NCBI RefSeq assembly: GCF_900188345.1
Contig: NZ_FZOD01000020.1
Location: 1-64,000 of the forward strand
Reading direction: 5' to 3'
From: Streptosporangium subroseum
Lineage (GTDB): Bacteria; Actinomycetota; Actinomycetes; Streptosporangiales; Streptosporangiaceae
Length of the DNA: 64,000 bases
The position numbers were made by a program, and so were the translations under genes. This document shows, piece after piece, positions 1 to 8,164 of the stretch. Below the pieces are notes generated by a model, which made no database searches, was not told the origin of the DNA, and saw nothing but the letters and a program-made list of their open reading frames with translations. Positions within the stretch are counted from its first letter, which is position 1. Each line of letters begins with the position of its first letter.

Positions 1-323
1 GCGTTGATCGGAGCGGTGATCGGCGCGACGATCTGGTTGCCGCCCAGGATCGAGTGGTCACCGCTCGTACGGTTACCACCGGCCCCACCACCACCATCGC
101 CGCCGACGGAGGCGCCGCCCTCGGAGGAGGCCTTCGCACCTCCGAGCACGCCGACGGCGTTGCCGCTGATGTCGATCGGCAGCTTGATCGGTGCCTTGAC
201 CTGGTTGCCGCCGCCGATCGAGTGGTCGCCGATGGTGTCGGCGAAGGCCGTACCGCTGCCCATGGCCATGACACCCAGCGCGAGCAGTGCCGCGGGGGCT
301 GTGCCCTTAACCCACGTACGCAT
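1..323 (-). CDS. chaplin-like secreted protein (C-terminus cut by window edge)
   Basis: Starts at an ATG at 323-321 with an AGGAG ribosome site about 8 nt upstream (around 334-338 on the reverse strand). About 107 residues are visible before the window edge. The first 29 residues are a clear Sec signal peptide ending in GTAFA. The mature part holds a unit with GDHSIGGGNQ, then PIKLPIDISGNAVGVLGG, and a second unit beginning GDHSILGGNQ. The GNQ-x3-PI-x2-PI-x3-GNA-x-VLG spacing matches the chaplin domain of aerial-hypha coat proteins, but the two cysteines of classical chaplins are absent (ISGN where a Cys-Gly-Asn usually sits). Likely exported to the cell surface and possibly amyloid-forming; that function is inferred. 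The C-terminus, and so the number of repeats or an anchor, is not visible. Confidence 0.75.
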   Translation of the reverse strand, partial: MRTWVKGTAPAALLALGVMAMGSGTAFADTIGDHSIGGGNQVKAPIKLPIDISGNAVGVLGGAKASSEGGASVGGDGGGGAGGNRTSGDHSILGGNQIVAPITAPIN

Positions 324-568
324 GATTGAAGCTCCTAGCGTTTTTTTGGGGGGACCTGACATCCCGTGACGGCATGCGAAGCCATACGAGGTCCTGACGA
401 GCCCGCACAGCGGAAGCTCCGGGACCGTCACGGCGAATGGGGATTGCCTGCTTGTCGTCCTGCTTGTCACTCGCCGACGGAGCGGCTCCCCTGGGGTCGG
501 GGATTGAGGCACGCTCCGTGAGCTTCGGGGTCATCCCGAAAGGGCGAGACCGGTCTGCGAGACCGGGA

Positions 569-1228
569 TCAGTCAGGAGAGAAGGAAGGATCGTCCGCCG
601 CTGTGCGGACGACAGGGGGGAGCACGCACGCCAGAGGGGCGCGCTGTGGCATCAGTCGCGGGTCGTAGACGAACCTCGCGACATCCCCCAGACCCGGTCC
701 TGAGAGGCCGGATCCGCCACTGGTCTGGGGCACGAATCCCTTCGAGCCAGAACCGTGGTCAACGGTGGCGGGGGCCGGAGATCCCGGCTTCGACTGGCTG
801 GTGAGCCCGTCCACACCTCGCCCCGCCATGGCTTCGGCGGTGTCGGTCGCCGAAAGGATGCCGCTGCCCGTGGGGAAATCATCGGCCTGGAGGGCCGATC
901 CGGAAGCGGCTGTGTCGAGGGTGCCGGAGCGCGCTGCCCCTGCCTCCGCGGTGGTGTTCGCGGCCGCCGGAGCGGCGCCGAGGAGCCCGAAGACGATCGC
1001 GAGCAGCCATCCGGCGGCCAGAAGACCGCCGATCGCGGAGACTCGCCCGACGATCTGCCGAGTGCCGGCCGCGAACCGCGCCATCCGGTCACTCCGGGCA
1101 GAGATCGTCTCATCGACGGGAACGGTCACGGGCACGCGCCGGGCAGCGGGCGAGGACGCCCTCCACTGCCCCTGCGGCGTGCGTGCCACGTGACCTCCCA
1201 AAGCTCCTGATCGGGCCCGCTTGAGCAC
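569..1228 (-). CDS. hypothetical secreted or membrane protein
   Basis: 219 residues from a GTG start at 1228-1226; an internal ATG (residue 49, MARFAAG) is an alternative start. A basic N-terminus of about 65 residues precedes a hydrophobic segment (about 66-88, IGGLLAAGWLLAIVFGLLG) ending in AAPAAA-NT, which looks like a signal peptide or uncleaved anchor. The rest is a low-complexity Gly/Ser/Ala-rich exterior region ending in a Pro-rich tail with a single Cys (ACVLPPVVR). No enzymatic motif is visible and I do not recognise the family. It lies on the same strand just upstream of the chaplin-like gene (245 nt gap), so a role at the cell surface is plausible but only inferred from context. 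Confidence 0.55.
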   Translation of the reverse strand: MLKRARSGALGGHVARTPQGQWRASSPAARRVPVTVPVDETISARSDRMARFAAGTRQIVGRVSAIGGLLAAGWLLAIVFGLLGAAPAAANTTAEAGAARSGTLDTAASGSALQADDFPTGSGILSATDTAEAMAGRGVDGLTSQSKPGSPAPATVDHGSGSKGFVPQTSGGSGLSGPGLGDVARFVYDPRLMPQRAPLACVLPPVVRTAADDPSFSPD

Positions 1229-1296
1229 GAGCCATGCCTCAACGGAGAGTTACGTTAGCACTACGACGAGTCAGCACAATGAGTTTCCAGAAAACG

Positions 1297-2604
1297 TCAG
1301 CTTCCGTCCAGGAAGCGGTCAAGGACTCGCACTCCAAAGCGCAGCGAATCCACCGGCACCCGCTCATCTACCCCATGGAACATGCCCGAGAAGTCCAAGC
1401 CCGCCGGCAGCCTCAGCGGCGAGAACCCAAACCCGCGCATACCCAGCCTGCTGAACGCCTTCAGGTCCGTGCCCCCCGACAGCGTGTACGGCACGGCCAG
1501 CGCACCCGGGTCCTCGGCGAGCAGCGCGTCGGTCATCGACCGCACCAGTGCCCCGTCGAACCCGGTCTCGATGGCGATGTCGTGATAGACGAACTCTCTG
1601 CTCACGTTGGGACCGAGCAGCTCGTCGATGGTCGCGAAGAACTCCTCCTCGTATCCCGGCAGGAAGCGGCCGTCCACGTGCGCGGTCGCGCTCTGCGGGA
1701 TCACATTGGCCTTGTATCCGCCGTCCAGCATGGTGGGGTTGGCGGTGTTGCGCAGCGTGGCGCCGATCATCCGGGCCAGCGGGCCGAGCTTGGCCACGGT
1801 CGCCTCGGCGTCGTCCAGGTCGAGCTCCAGCTCCAGCGCCCCGGAGATCTCCGTGAGGAAGGTCGTGACCGTCTGCGTGAGCCGCATCGGCCATTCGTAG
1901 CGCCCGATGCGGCCGACCGCCTCCGCCAGTTCGGTGATGGCGTTCTCGCTGTTGAGCATCGACCCGTGCCCGGCCCGGCCCTTGGCCGTCAGACGCATCC
2001 AGGCGATGCCCTTCTCGGCCGCCTGGATGAGATAGAGCCTGCGCGCGTCGTCGAGGGAGACGCTGAACCCGCCGACCTCGCTGATCGCCTCGGTGCACCC
2101 CTCGAACAGGTCCGCGTGCTTGTCCGCCAGCCACTGCGCGCCGTACGTGCCTCCGGCCTCCTCGTCGGCGGTGAACGCCAGCACGACGTCCCGCGGCGGA
2201 CGGCGGCCCTCGCTGAGCCGCTGCCGGACGACCGCGAGCATCATCGCGTCCATGTTCTTCATGTCGACCGCGCCGCGTCCCCAGACGCAGTCGTCGGCGA
2301 TCTCCCCGCTGAGCGGGTGGTGGGTCCAGTCGTCGGGGTTGAAGGGAACGACGTCCAGATGTCCGTGAAGGAGAAGCGCGTCGCGGGAGGAGTCCTCCCC
2401 CGCGATGCGGGCGATCACGTTGGCCCTGCCCCTGTCCGACTCGAGGATCTGCGGCTCCAGTCCTACCTCGGCCAGCTTTTCCGCCACATACTCGGCGGCG
2501 GCCCGCTCACCGGGGCCGGCGTTGTCGCCCGCGTTGGTCGAATCGATCCGGATCAGGTCGCGGCACAGCTCGACGACCTCGTCCTCACCATTGAGTACGG
2601 TCAT
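1297..2604 (-). CDS. M20-family metallopeptidase / deacylase
   Basis: 435 residues, normal for the M20/M25/M40 family (ArgE/DapE/dipeptidase-like). The di-zinc site is intact: HGHLDVVP (H82 ligand, D84), GAVDMK (D114, bridging ligand), the catalytic DEE (E148, E149), and a C-terminal FHGVDE histidine at about 410. The central lid or dimerisation domain (about 195-310) contains the usual GRAGHGS motif. These enzymes hydrolyse C-terminal residues or N-acyl groups from small peptides and amino acids in the cytoplasm; no signal peptide is present. The ATG start at 2604 has a GAAGGAGT ribosome site. Transcribed alone, divergent from the tRNA-Leu gene. The exact substrate cannot be told from sequence. 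Confidence 0.9.
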   Translation of the reverse strand: MTVLNGEDEVVELCRDLIRIDSTNAGDNAGPGERAAAEYVAEKLAEVGLEPQILESDRGRANVIARIAGEDSSRDALLLHGHLDVVPFNPDDWTHHPLSGEIADDCVWGRGAVDMKNMDAMMLAVVRQRLSEGRRPPRDVVLAFTADEEAGGTYGAQWLADKHADLFEGCTEAISEVGGFSVSLDDARRLYLIQAAEKGIAWMRLTAKGRAGHGSMLNSENAITELAEAVGRIGRYEWPMRLTQTVTTFLTEISGALELELDLDDAEATVAKLGPLARMIGATLRNTANPTMLDGGYKANVIPQSATAHVDGRFLPGYEEEFFATIDELLGPNVSREFVYHDIAIETGFDGALVRSMTDALLAEDPGALAVPYTLSGGTDLKAFSRLGMRGFGFSPLRLPAGLDFSGMFHGVDERVPVDSLRFGVRVLDRFLDGS

Positions 2605-2769
2605 GTCGACTCCTTCTTTCGGTGCGGCTTATGCCCTCCATCCTGCCGCCGGGAAGCCCTTTCCCACAGCCCTCCGGGAGCTGATCGCTTACCGATATGA
2701 CGCGGGCTCAAGAGTTTGCTAACCTAAGGTCCGCCGACGAGGGATGACGGTCCTTCGTGCAGGCACCAC

Positions 2770-2855
2770 GTCCGGGTGGCGGAATAGGCAGACGCGCTAG
2801 CTTGAGGTGCTAGTGCCCTTTACGGGGCATGGGGGTTCAAGTCCCCCCTCGGACA
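2770..2855 (+). tRNA. tRNA-Leu (anticodon GAG)
   Basis: Class II tRNA of 86 nt. The 7-bp acceptor stem pairs 2770-2776 with 2848-2854. The anticodon stem CTAGC/GCTAG encloses the loop TTGAGGT, so the anticodon is GAG, reading CUC/CUU leucine codons. A long variable arm (GTGCCCTTTACGGGGCAT region) and a T-arm with GGGGG-TTCAAGT-CCCCC follow. Discriminator base is A at 2855; CCA is not encoded, which is common in actinomycetes. A rho-independent terminator lies 17 nt downstream, so it is a single-gene transcript. Confidence 0.95.
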
Positions 2856-2872
2856 CACCGTATGTATGAGGT

Positions 2873-2908
2873 CCTGGTCACTCACAAAGTGGCCAGGATT
2901 TTTCTTTT
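2873..2908 (+). terminator. rho-independent terminator of tRNA-Leu
   Basis: A 10-bp stem (CCTGGTCACT paired with AGTGGCCAGG, one G-T wobble) with a 5-nt loop is followed by a T-rich run ATTTTTCTTTT. It sits directly after the tRNA. The 250 nt from here to the next gene show no supported gene. Confidence 0.85.
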
Positions 2909-3158
2909 CCGGTTCATGGACAGGGCTCGTTCGGTGAGCCGTTCCCAGACGGGACCATGCCTCACGCCCACCAGTCGGGGTCGCCCGCATCGTTCACGGC
3001 GGCACCTGGCCACCGCCCGGAAGATCGACGCACGCGTGGACCTCATCGTCGGGCCGTCCGAGAGATATCAAAATCGGGGCGACCCCAAGCACGGCCGGTT
3101 GCGCAAGACGGTGTGAAGCCCGGAGGCAGGGCGCGCGCCGTCGCGGGTAGAGGAGACG

Positions 3159-3839
3159 TCAGGAGATGGTGAGCGTGCCGTTCGCGTTACGGACGCACGT
3201 GACGATCGTGCGGGGCGCGGCGGTGAGGGCGCCGGTCAGGCACTGTCCGAGGACGGTATGGCCCGCGGCGTTGGGGTGCCACGCCTCCTGGCAGGTCTGG
3301 AAGTAGGTGACGCAGGTGTTCGCCACCCGCTGGACACCGATCTTGTCCCAGCCGGACAGGCTGGTGACGTACGTGCCGGTCGGCCCGTCCTGCACCCGGA
3401 CCGGCGTGGCGAGCGCGCCCGTCGGGCTGCCGGGGTTCTCGCAGAGCCGGGCCCCGTCGAAGGCCTTCTGGACGTCCAGCACGCGCAGGTCGGCCGTCGG
3501 ACGCTCGGCCGCCAGCGTGGTGTAGGCGTTCTTGACCAGGGAGCCGAGGTTCTGGGAGAACACGTGCCCAGGGGCGAGGCTCGCGCGGTGGATCGGGCAG
3601 CCGGCGGCGTACCGCTCGGCGCCGAGGGCGCGGAACTTGTCGCGGGTGGCCTGTGCCGTCCCGGAGGCGTCGACGACGGGCTGGTAGTCCCCCGCGCCCT
3701 CCCCGCTGACGAAGCTGTCGCCGAGCGCCACGGCGGCGGTGGGCAGGGCCGCCTGCACCGCTCCGCCCTGGACGACTTGGATGCCGGCCGCGCCCATCAG
3801 GAGCGCGGCCATCGCGGCCGCCCGCCGGAGAATCCTCAT
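3159..3839 (-). CDS. SGNH-hydrolase-like secreted protein, apparently internally deleted
   Basis: 226 residues with a signal peptide (1-30, cleaved near VQAA). Block I of SGNH/GDSL esterases is present (VALGDSFVSGEGAG, nucleophile Ser in GDS), and the C-terminal block V is present (AWHPNAAGH, with the catalytic Asp/His pair represented by the DxxH-like WHPN..GH segment). Between them, blocks II and III (the Gly and the GxND oxyanion residues) are missing: the text runs from DYQPVVDASG straight into TRDKFRALG, which in full-length relatives, as I recall them, are separated by roughly 150-200 residues. Family members are usually about 350-450 residues. The reading frame is intact, so an in-frame deletion is the simplest reading. 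It may be secreted but catalytically dead. Confidence 0.7.
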   Translation of the reverse strand: MRILRRAAAMAALLMGAAGIQVVQGGAVQAALPTAAVALGDSFVSGEGAGDYQPVVDASGTAQATRDKFRALGAERYAAGCPIHRASLAPGHVFSQNLGSLVKNAYTTLAAERPTADLRVLDVQKAFDGARLCENPGSPTGALATPVRVQDGPTGTYVTSLSGWDKIGVQRVANTCVTYFQTCQEAWHPNAAGHTVLGQCLTGALTAAPRTIVTCVRNANGTLTIS

Positions 3840-4118
3840 AACCGCCCCATTTCATACTAAATAAGTATGAAATAACGGATATCTGGATCACAACATGTCG
3901 CGCCAATGGCGTCAAGATCTCCACAGGACCCGGCCGCCTCACCTAAGAGATCGCGTATCACCCTGATCGTCAAGCATGCGTTTGCTCGTGCGGATCGAGC
4001 TTTTGACGACGGATGGGCGGCGCATGCGAACCGCGGCCACTCGCGTCCGGCCCCGGTGAACGTTCCGGCGGCCTGCCGCTTCTCGGTGTCGCGTCATCGG
4101 AGTTTCGACCAACGGCAC

Positions 4119-4149
4119 TGGACTTTCGCCCGAGAACGACGAAAGTCCA
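4119..4149. repeat. 10-bp perfect inverted repeat
   Basis: TGGACTTTCG at 4119-4128 and CGAAAGTCCA at 4140-4149, separated by 11 nt. It lies in the 1.2-kb gene-poor stretch between the esterase and the sugar dehydrogenase (3840-5079), in which I find no convincing long gene. It could be a regulator site (TTTCG/CGAAA half sites) or a stem-loop without a T-run. Confidence 0.5.
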
Positions 4150-4222
4150 ACGGATTCGACCGTAACATCTGGACAATCCGTACGTAACATTTTAGGATCG
4201 CGCCAGAACATGCCGCACAATT

Positions 4223-4282
4223 GGCGAAAGTTCAGGAGGTGCAGCGATTTGCGACTGCAATGCCGCACTTTTCGCCTCCTGA
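4223..4282 (+). other. two mutually exclusive stem-loops (possible RNA switch)
   Basis: GGCGAAA (4223-4229) can pair with TTTCGCC (4270-4276), while TCAGGAGG (4232-4239) can pair with CCTCCTGA (4275-4282). The two helices overlap at 4275-4276 and interleave, so only one can form fully. The second would bury an AGGAGGTG ribosome-binding-like sequence. No convincing ORF follows directly, so a regulatory role is speculative. Confidence 0.3.
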
Positions 4283-4571
4283 GCGACGAGGCTCACCGTC
4301 CGAGGCCGAGGTCGGCGGCCGGCTCGAATCGCCGCGCGTGCGCGCGCGGCCGTCGAGCCGGAGCCGGAGCGGCTGGGAGCGAACCACCTCACCCGTACTG
4401 CGGCCCGGACAGGCGCACGGGTCGTACCGATCACCAGGTTTCCATGACCCCGGCTCACCCCGCATTCGTCCCGCCACACCTGATCACGCAGTTCCACCGA
4501 CCGCGACCCCGCACCGTGGTCGGCGATCGACCGGTCCCCACCACCCCCCCTCGAACAGCCTGGAGGTCGTC

Positions 4572-4607
4572 ATGCGACTGCTGATCCGTCCCGCCGCGAT
4601 CTGCTGA
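4572..4607 (+). CDS. 11-codon putative leader peptide
   Basis: ATG CGA CTG CTG ATC CGT CCC GCC GCG ATC TGC TGA, preceded by GGAGG five nt upstream. The peptide MRLLIRPAAIC, with an early Arg/Leu run and a Cys as the last codon, resembles the short leader peptides ending in a cysteine codon that precede sulfur or cysteine-regulated operons in actinomycetes. Unusually, the downstream same-strand gene is a secreted sugar dehydrogenase 470 nt away, not a sulfur gene. Two perfect hairpins follow at once (4614-4637 and 4657-4700), which fits an attenuation arrangement. Expression is not shown. Confidence 0.4.
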   Translation: MRLLIRPAAIC

Positions 4608-4613
4608 CGGCCC

Positions 4614-4700
4614 GCGCGGCGCCAGGTGGCGCCGCGCCGCCGACACAAGTGGGATAGCCGGGTCGGCGAGGGCGGACGCCGACCGCTCCGCCGACCCGGC
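4614..4700 (+). promoter_or_regulatory. two perfect hairpins after the leader ORF (possible attenuator)
   Basis: Hairpin 1: GCGCGGCGCC (4614-4623), loop AGGT, GGCGCCGCGC (4628-4637), 10 bp without mismatch, starting 7 nt after the leader stop. Hairpin 2: GCCGGGTCGGCG (4657-4668) with CGCCGACCCGGC (4689-4700), 12 bp. Neither has a U-run. The position right behind the mini-ORF suggests translation-coupled attenuation or termination. The rest of the interval to 5079 shows no gene. Confidence 0.4.
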
Positions 4701-5079
4701 CCCGCTCGCCACCCGCCGTCGGAGACCGGTGGGCGCCGACGGCACCGGCGCTCACCGGTTACCGGCCTCCTTCCGGCCGGTGAGTGGAGCGACCCCGTCT
4801 CCCATCGCCATGGTCACCTTTGACGACCGGCGACGGTCACCTTCGTGATGCCCTCCAACGCGTCCGCCCGCGGCCGCTTGACGGGTTGTCCCGACCCCGC
4901 GGCGCTCGAAGGCGAAATGACTCACAACCCCTGACAGAGAACTGTTGACTGTTCTACCCATGGCGGTCACAGTTTGTCCGAACGACGTCGCTGACGGATT
5001 CCCTCATCTGTCCGCGTCGTTGGCGTGATCGGCGCACGCCTGTATGGACTCGTACTACAGGAAGCGAGCAGCACCGATC

Positions 5080-7938
5080 ATGTTACGAAAACTAGTCTCA
5101 TGCGCCGCCGTACTGGCGGTCGCCCTCAGTCTGGCGCCTCCAGCACAGGCCGCACCGAACACCGCGTCGAAGACCGCATCGAAAGCCGCGTCGAAGACCG
5201 CGGCGCTCGCGGCGCCCGGCTACACCCAGGTGACGCTGGCCAAGGGCGCGGCGGAGACCGGCGAGCCGATGGGCCTGACCGTCCTGCCCAACCGGGGCGT
5301 GCTGCACACCTCGCGTGACGGCGTGATCCGCTACACCGACGCGCTGGGCAACACCAAGGTGGCGCTCACCATCCCGGTGTACACGCACGACGAGGAGGGC
5401 CTGCAGAGCATCAAGGCCGACCCGAACTTCGCGTCGAACAGGTGGGTGTACGTCTACTACGCGCCGCCGCTGTCCACTCCGGGCGGTGACGCGCCGGCCT
5501 CGGGGACGGCGGCCCAGTTCGCCCCGTTCAACGGGGTGAACCGGCTGGCCCGATACACGGTCAACGCGGACAACACCCTCAACGCGGCCTCCGCGGTCAC
5601 CGTCCTTGACGTCCCCACCAGCCGCGGCATGTGCTGCCACGTCGGCGGCGACATCGACTTCGACGCGGCCGGCAACCTCTACCTCTCCACCGGCGACGAC
5701 ACGAACCCGTTCGACTCCAGCGGCTACACGCCGATCGACGAGCGGACCGACCGCAACCCGGCCTTCGACGCGCAGCGCACCGCCGGCAACAGCAACGACC
5801 TGCGGGGCAAGGTGCTGCGGATCAAGCCGAGCGCGGGCGGCGGCTACACCGTCCCGGCGGGCAACATGTTCGCGCCCGGCACCGCGAACACCCGGCCCGA
5901 GATCTACGCGATGGGCTTCCGCAACCCGTTCCGGATGAACGTGGACAAGGCCACCGGCACGGTCTACCTGGGTGACTACGGGCCGGACTCGGGCACCGCC
6001 AGCGCCACCCGTGGCCCGGCGGCGTCGGTCTCGTTCGAGCGCATCACCCAGCCCGGCAACTACGGCTGGCCGTACTGCTCGCAGTTCAACGTGCCCTACA
6101 TCGACTTCACCTTCCCGTCCGGCCCCTCGGGCTCCGCGTTCAACTGCGCCGGCGGACCGGTGAACAACTCGCGCAACAACACCGGCATCACCCAGCTCCC
6201 GGCCTCGCGCGCGGCCTGGCTGCCGTACGGAGTCGGCCAGGACCGGTCGGAGCTGTGCTGCGGAAGCTGGTCGCCGATGGGCGCCCCGGTCTACAACTAC
6301 GACGCCGGGCTCGTCTCGGACGTGAAGTTCCCGGCGTCGATGAACGGCAAGGTGTTCATCAGCGAGTTCGGCCGGCGGTGGATCAAGACGGTCACCGTGG
6401 CGTCCGGCGGCGGGGTGGGCGCGATCGAGCCCTTCCCGACCTGGACCGGAACCCAGGTGATGGACACGGAGTTCGGGCCGGACGGCGCGCTGTACGTGCT
6501 CGACTACGGCACCGGCTGGTTCGGTGGCGACGCCAACTCGGCCGTGTACAGGATCGAGTACAACTCGGGCACCGGCCAGGCCCCGATCGCGGCGATCAAC
6601 GCCACCCCGAAGGCCGGCAACGCGCCGCTCGCCGTGCAGTTCAGCTCGGCCGGGACCACCGACCCGGACGGCGACCCGATCACTTACGCGTGGGACTTCA
6701 CGACAAACGGCAGCACCGACTCGACCGCGGCCAACCCGACGTTCACCTACTCGGCCAACGGCACGTACACGGCGACGTTGACGGTGAGCGACAACACCGG
6801 TCGCAGCGCCACGGCGAGCATCACCATCAGCGTCGGGCAACCGACGGTCACCCTCAGCCTGCCGCTCAACGGGCGGGTGTTCAACTTCGGCGACGCGGTC
6901 CCGTTCCAGATCAGCGTCACCGATCCGAACTCCCCGACCGTCGACTGCAGCCGGGTGAAGATCAACTACATCCTCGGTCACGACAGCCACGGCCACCAGA
7001 TGACCAGCGCGACCGGCTGCTCGGGCACCATCCAGACCCCCGTGGACGGTGAGCACGACGCCAACGCGAACATCTTCGGCGTCTTCGACGCGGAGTACAC
7101 CCCGGTCGGCTCGACCACGGCCGTCCACGCGCCGCAGGCCGTCCTGCAGCCGCGGACCCGCCAGGCCGAGCACTTCAGCGCCCAGCAGGGCGTGCAGGTC
7201 GTGGCGAAGCCGTCGGCCGCCGGCGGCAACGCGATCGGGTACGTCGAGAACGGGGACTGGATCTCGTTCACGCCGTACAACCTGACCGGGGTCACGTCGT
7301 TCACGGCCAGGGTCGCGTCGGCCGGCGCCGGTGGCACGCTCACCCTGCGGGCCGGTTCGGCGACCGGGACGGTGATCGGCACGGCCACGGTCGCGCCGAC
7401 CGGCGGCTGGGAGACCTGGGCCAACGTCACCGGCACCGTGACACCGCCGTCGGGGACGACGAACCTGTTCCTGGTCTTCACCGGTGGCGCGGGCTCGCTG
7501 TTCGACATCGACTCCTTCACGTTCGCCAGCGGCGGCACACCGCCGACGTCGACGAACCTCGCGCTGAACAAGCCGGCGACGGCGTCCAGCGTGGAGGCGG
7601 CCGCCTACCCGGCCTCGGCCGCGGTGGACGCGTCGGCGACGACCCGGTGGGCCAGCGCCTTCTCCGACCCGCAGTGGATCCAGGTGGACCTGGGCGCCAC
7701 GTACACAATCAACCGGGTGCGCCTGGTGTGGGAGGCGGCCTACGGGTCGGCGTACCAGATCCAGACCTCGCCCAACGGCACGACCTGGACCACCGCCCGG
7801 TCGGTGACCGGCGGCAACGGCGGTGAGGACGACAACACCGGCCTGAGCAACTCCGCCCGGTACGTGCGCATCTACGGCACCACCCGGGCCACGGCGTGGG
7901 GCTACTCCCTGTTCGGTTTCGAGGTCTACGGAAGCTGA
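5080..7938 (+). CDS. secreted PQQ-type sugar dehydrogenase with PKD, CBM6 and discoidin domains
   Basis: 952 residues from the ATG at 5080 (AGGAAG upstream); an in-frame ATG at 5044 has no ribosome site. A signal peptide (LVSCAAVLAVALSLAPPAQA) and a Lys/Ala/Thr-rich spacer lead to a GSDH/sorbosone-dehydrogenase beta-propeller (about 45-500) with GDDTNPF, AMGFRNPFRMN and EFGPDGALYVLDYG. Then come a PKD domain (about 515-605, DPDGDPITYAWDF), a linker Ig-like part, a CBM6-like module (about 700-820, beginning QAEHFSAQQG) and an F5/8-type C (discoidin) domain (about 830-952, NKPATASSV to FGFEVYG). It probably oxidises extracellular sugars while bound to polysaccharide. Such combinations are common in soil actinomycetes. 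Single-gene unit ended by the hairpin at 7978. Confidence 0.88.
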   Translation: MLRKLVSCAAVLAVALSLAPPAQAAPNTASKTASKAASKTAALAAPGYTQVTLAKGAAETGEPMGLTVLPNRGVLHTSRDGVIRYTDALGNTKVALTIPVYTHDEEGLQSIKADPNFASNRWVYVYYAPPLSTPGGDAPASGTAAQFAPFNGVNRLARYTVNADNTLNAASAVTVLDVPTSRGMCCHVGGDIDFDAAGNLYLSTGDDTNPFDSSGYTPIDERTDRNPAFDAQRTAGNSNDLRGKVLRIKPSAGGGYTVPAGNMFAPGTANTRPEIYAMGFRNPFRMNVDKATGTVYLGDYGPDSGTASATRGPAASVSFERITQPGNYGWPYCSQFNVPYIDFTFPSGPSGSAFNCAGGPVNNSRNNTGITQLPASRAAWLPYGVGQDRSELCCGSWSPMGAPVYNYDAGLVSDVKFPASMNGKVFISEFGRRWIKTVTVASGGGVGAIEPFPTWTGTQVMDTEFGPDGALYVLDYGTGWFGGDANSAVYRIEYNSGTGQAPIAAINATPKAGNAPLAVQFSSAGTTDPDGDPITYAWDFTTNGSTDSTAANPTFTYSANGTYTATLTVSDNTGRSATASITISVGQPTVTLSLPLNGRVFNFGDAVPFQISVTDPNSPTVDCSRVKINYILGHDSHGHQMTSATGCSGTIQTPVDGEHDANANIFGVFDAEYTPVGSTTAVHAPQAVLQPRTRQAEHFSAQQGVQVVAKPSAAGGNAIGYVENGDWISFTPYNLTGVTSFTARVASAGAGGTLTLRAGSATGTVIGTATVAPTGGWETWANVTGTVTPPSGTTNLFLVFTGGAGSLFDIDSFTFASGGTPPTSTNLALNKPATASSVEAAAYPASAAVDASATTRWASAFSDPQWIQVDLGATYTINRVRLVWEAAYGSAYQIQTSPNGTTWTTARSVTGGNGGEDDNTGLSNSARYVRIYGTTRATAWGYSLFGFEVYGS

Positions 7939-7977
7939 TCACCACGGCGGACCCGGTCCGCCCTGTTAAGTAGCACC

Positions 7978-8012
7978 GCCGCGGGGCGTCCGAACGATGG
8001 ACGTCCCGCGGC
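7978..8012. terminator. bidirectional stem-loop between convergent genes
   Basis: GCCGCGGGGCGTCC (7978-7991) pairs with GGACGTCCCGCGGC (7999-8012), 14 bp with one G-T wobble and a 7-nt loop. It lacks a T-run but sits between the convergent sugar dehydrogenase and metallo-hydrolase genes, where a terminator is expected. Confidence 0.55.
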
Positions 8013-8164
8013 GTCGCTCATCGCCCGGGCTCCGCGGGATCCCCGGCGATCGAAGCCGCGACGATCGTGCCGTCCACCGACAGAGGAGCGCTGGATCGGC
8101 CAGGGCGCAGCTCGCAGCCGTGACCGGGCAGTCGCCAGGCCTGGACGAGGGTCTCCACTTCCGT

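Noticed and set aside
4210..4607. Possible genes of 124-128 codons in the gene-poor stretch
   Set aside because: Overlapping frames on both strands, Arg/Pro-rich shadow-like composition, no motif.
5098..7173. 691-residue minus-strand frame
   Set aside because: Arg/Gly/Val-rich shadow of the sugar dehydrogenase gene; no motifs or ribosome site.
7960..7973. Shared 14-mer GCCCTGTTAAGTAG (also near 35018-35031)
   Set aside because: A 14-nt match between two points in 64 kb is expected by chance several times; the contexts differ.
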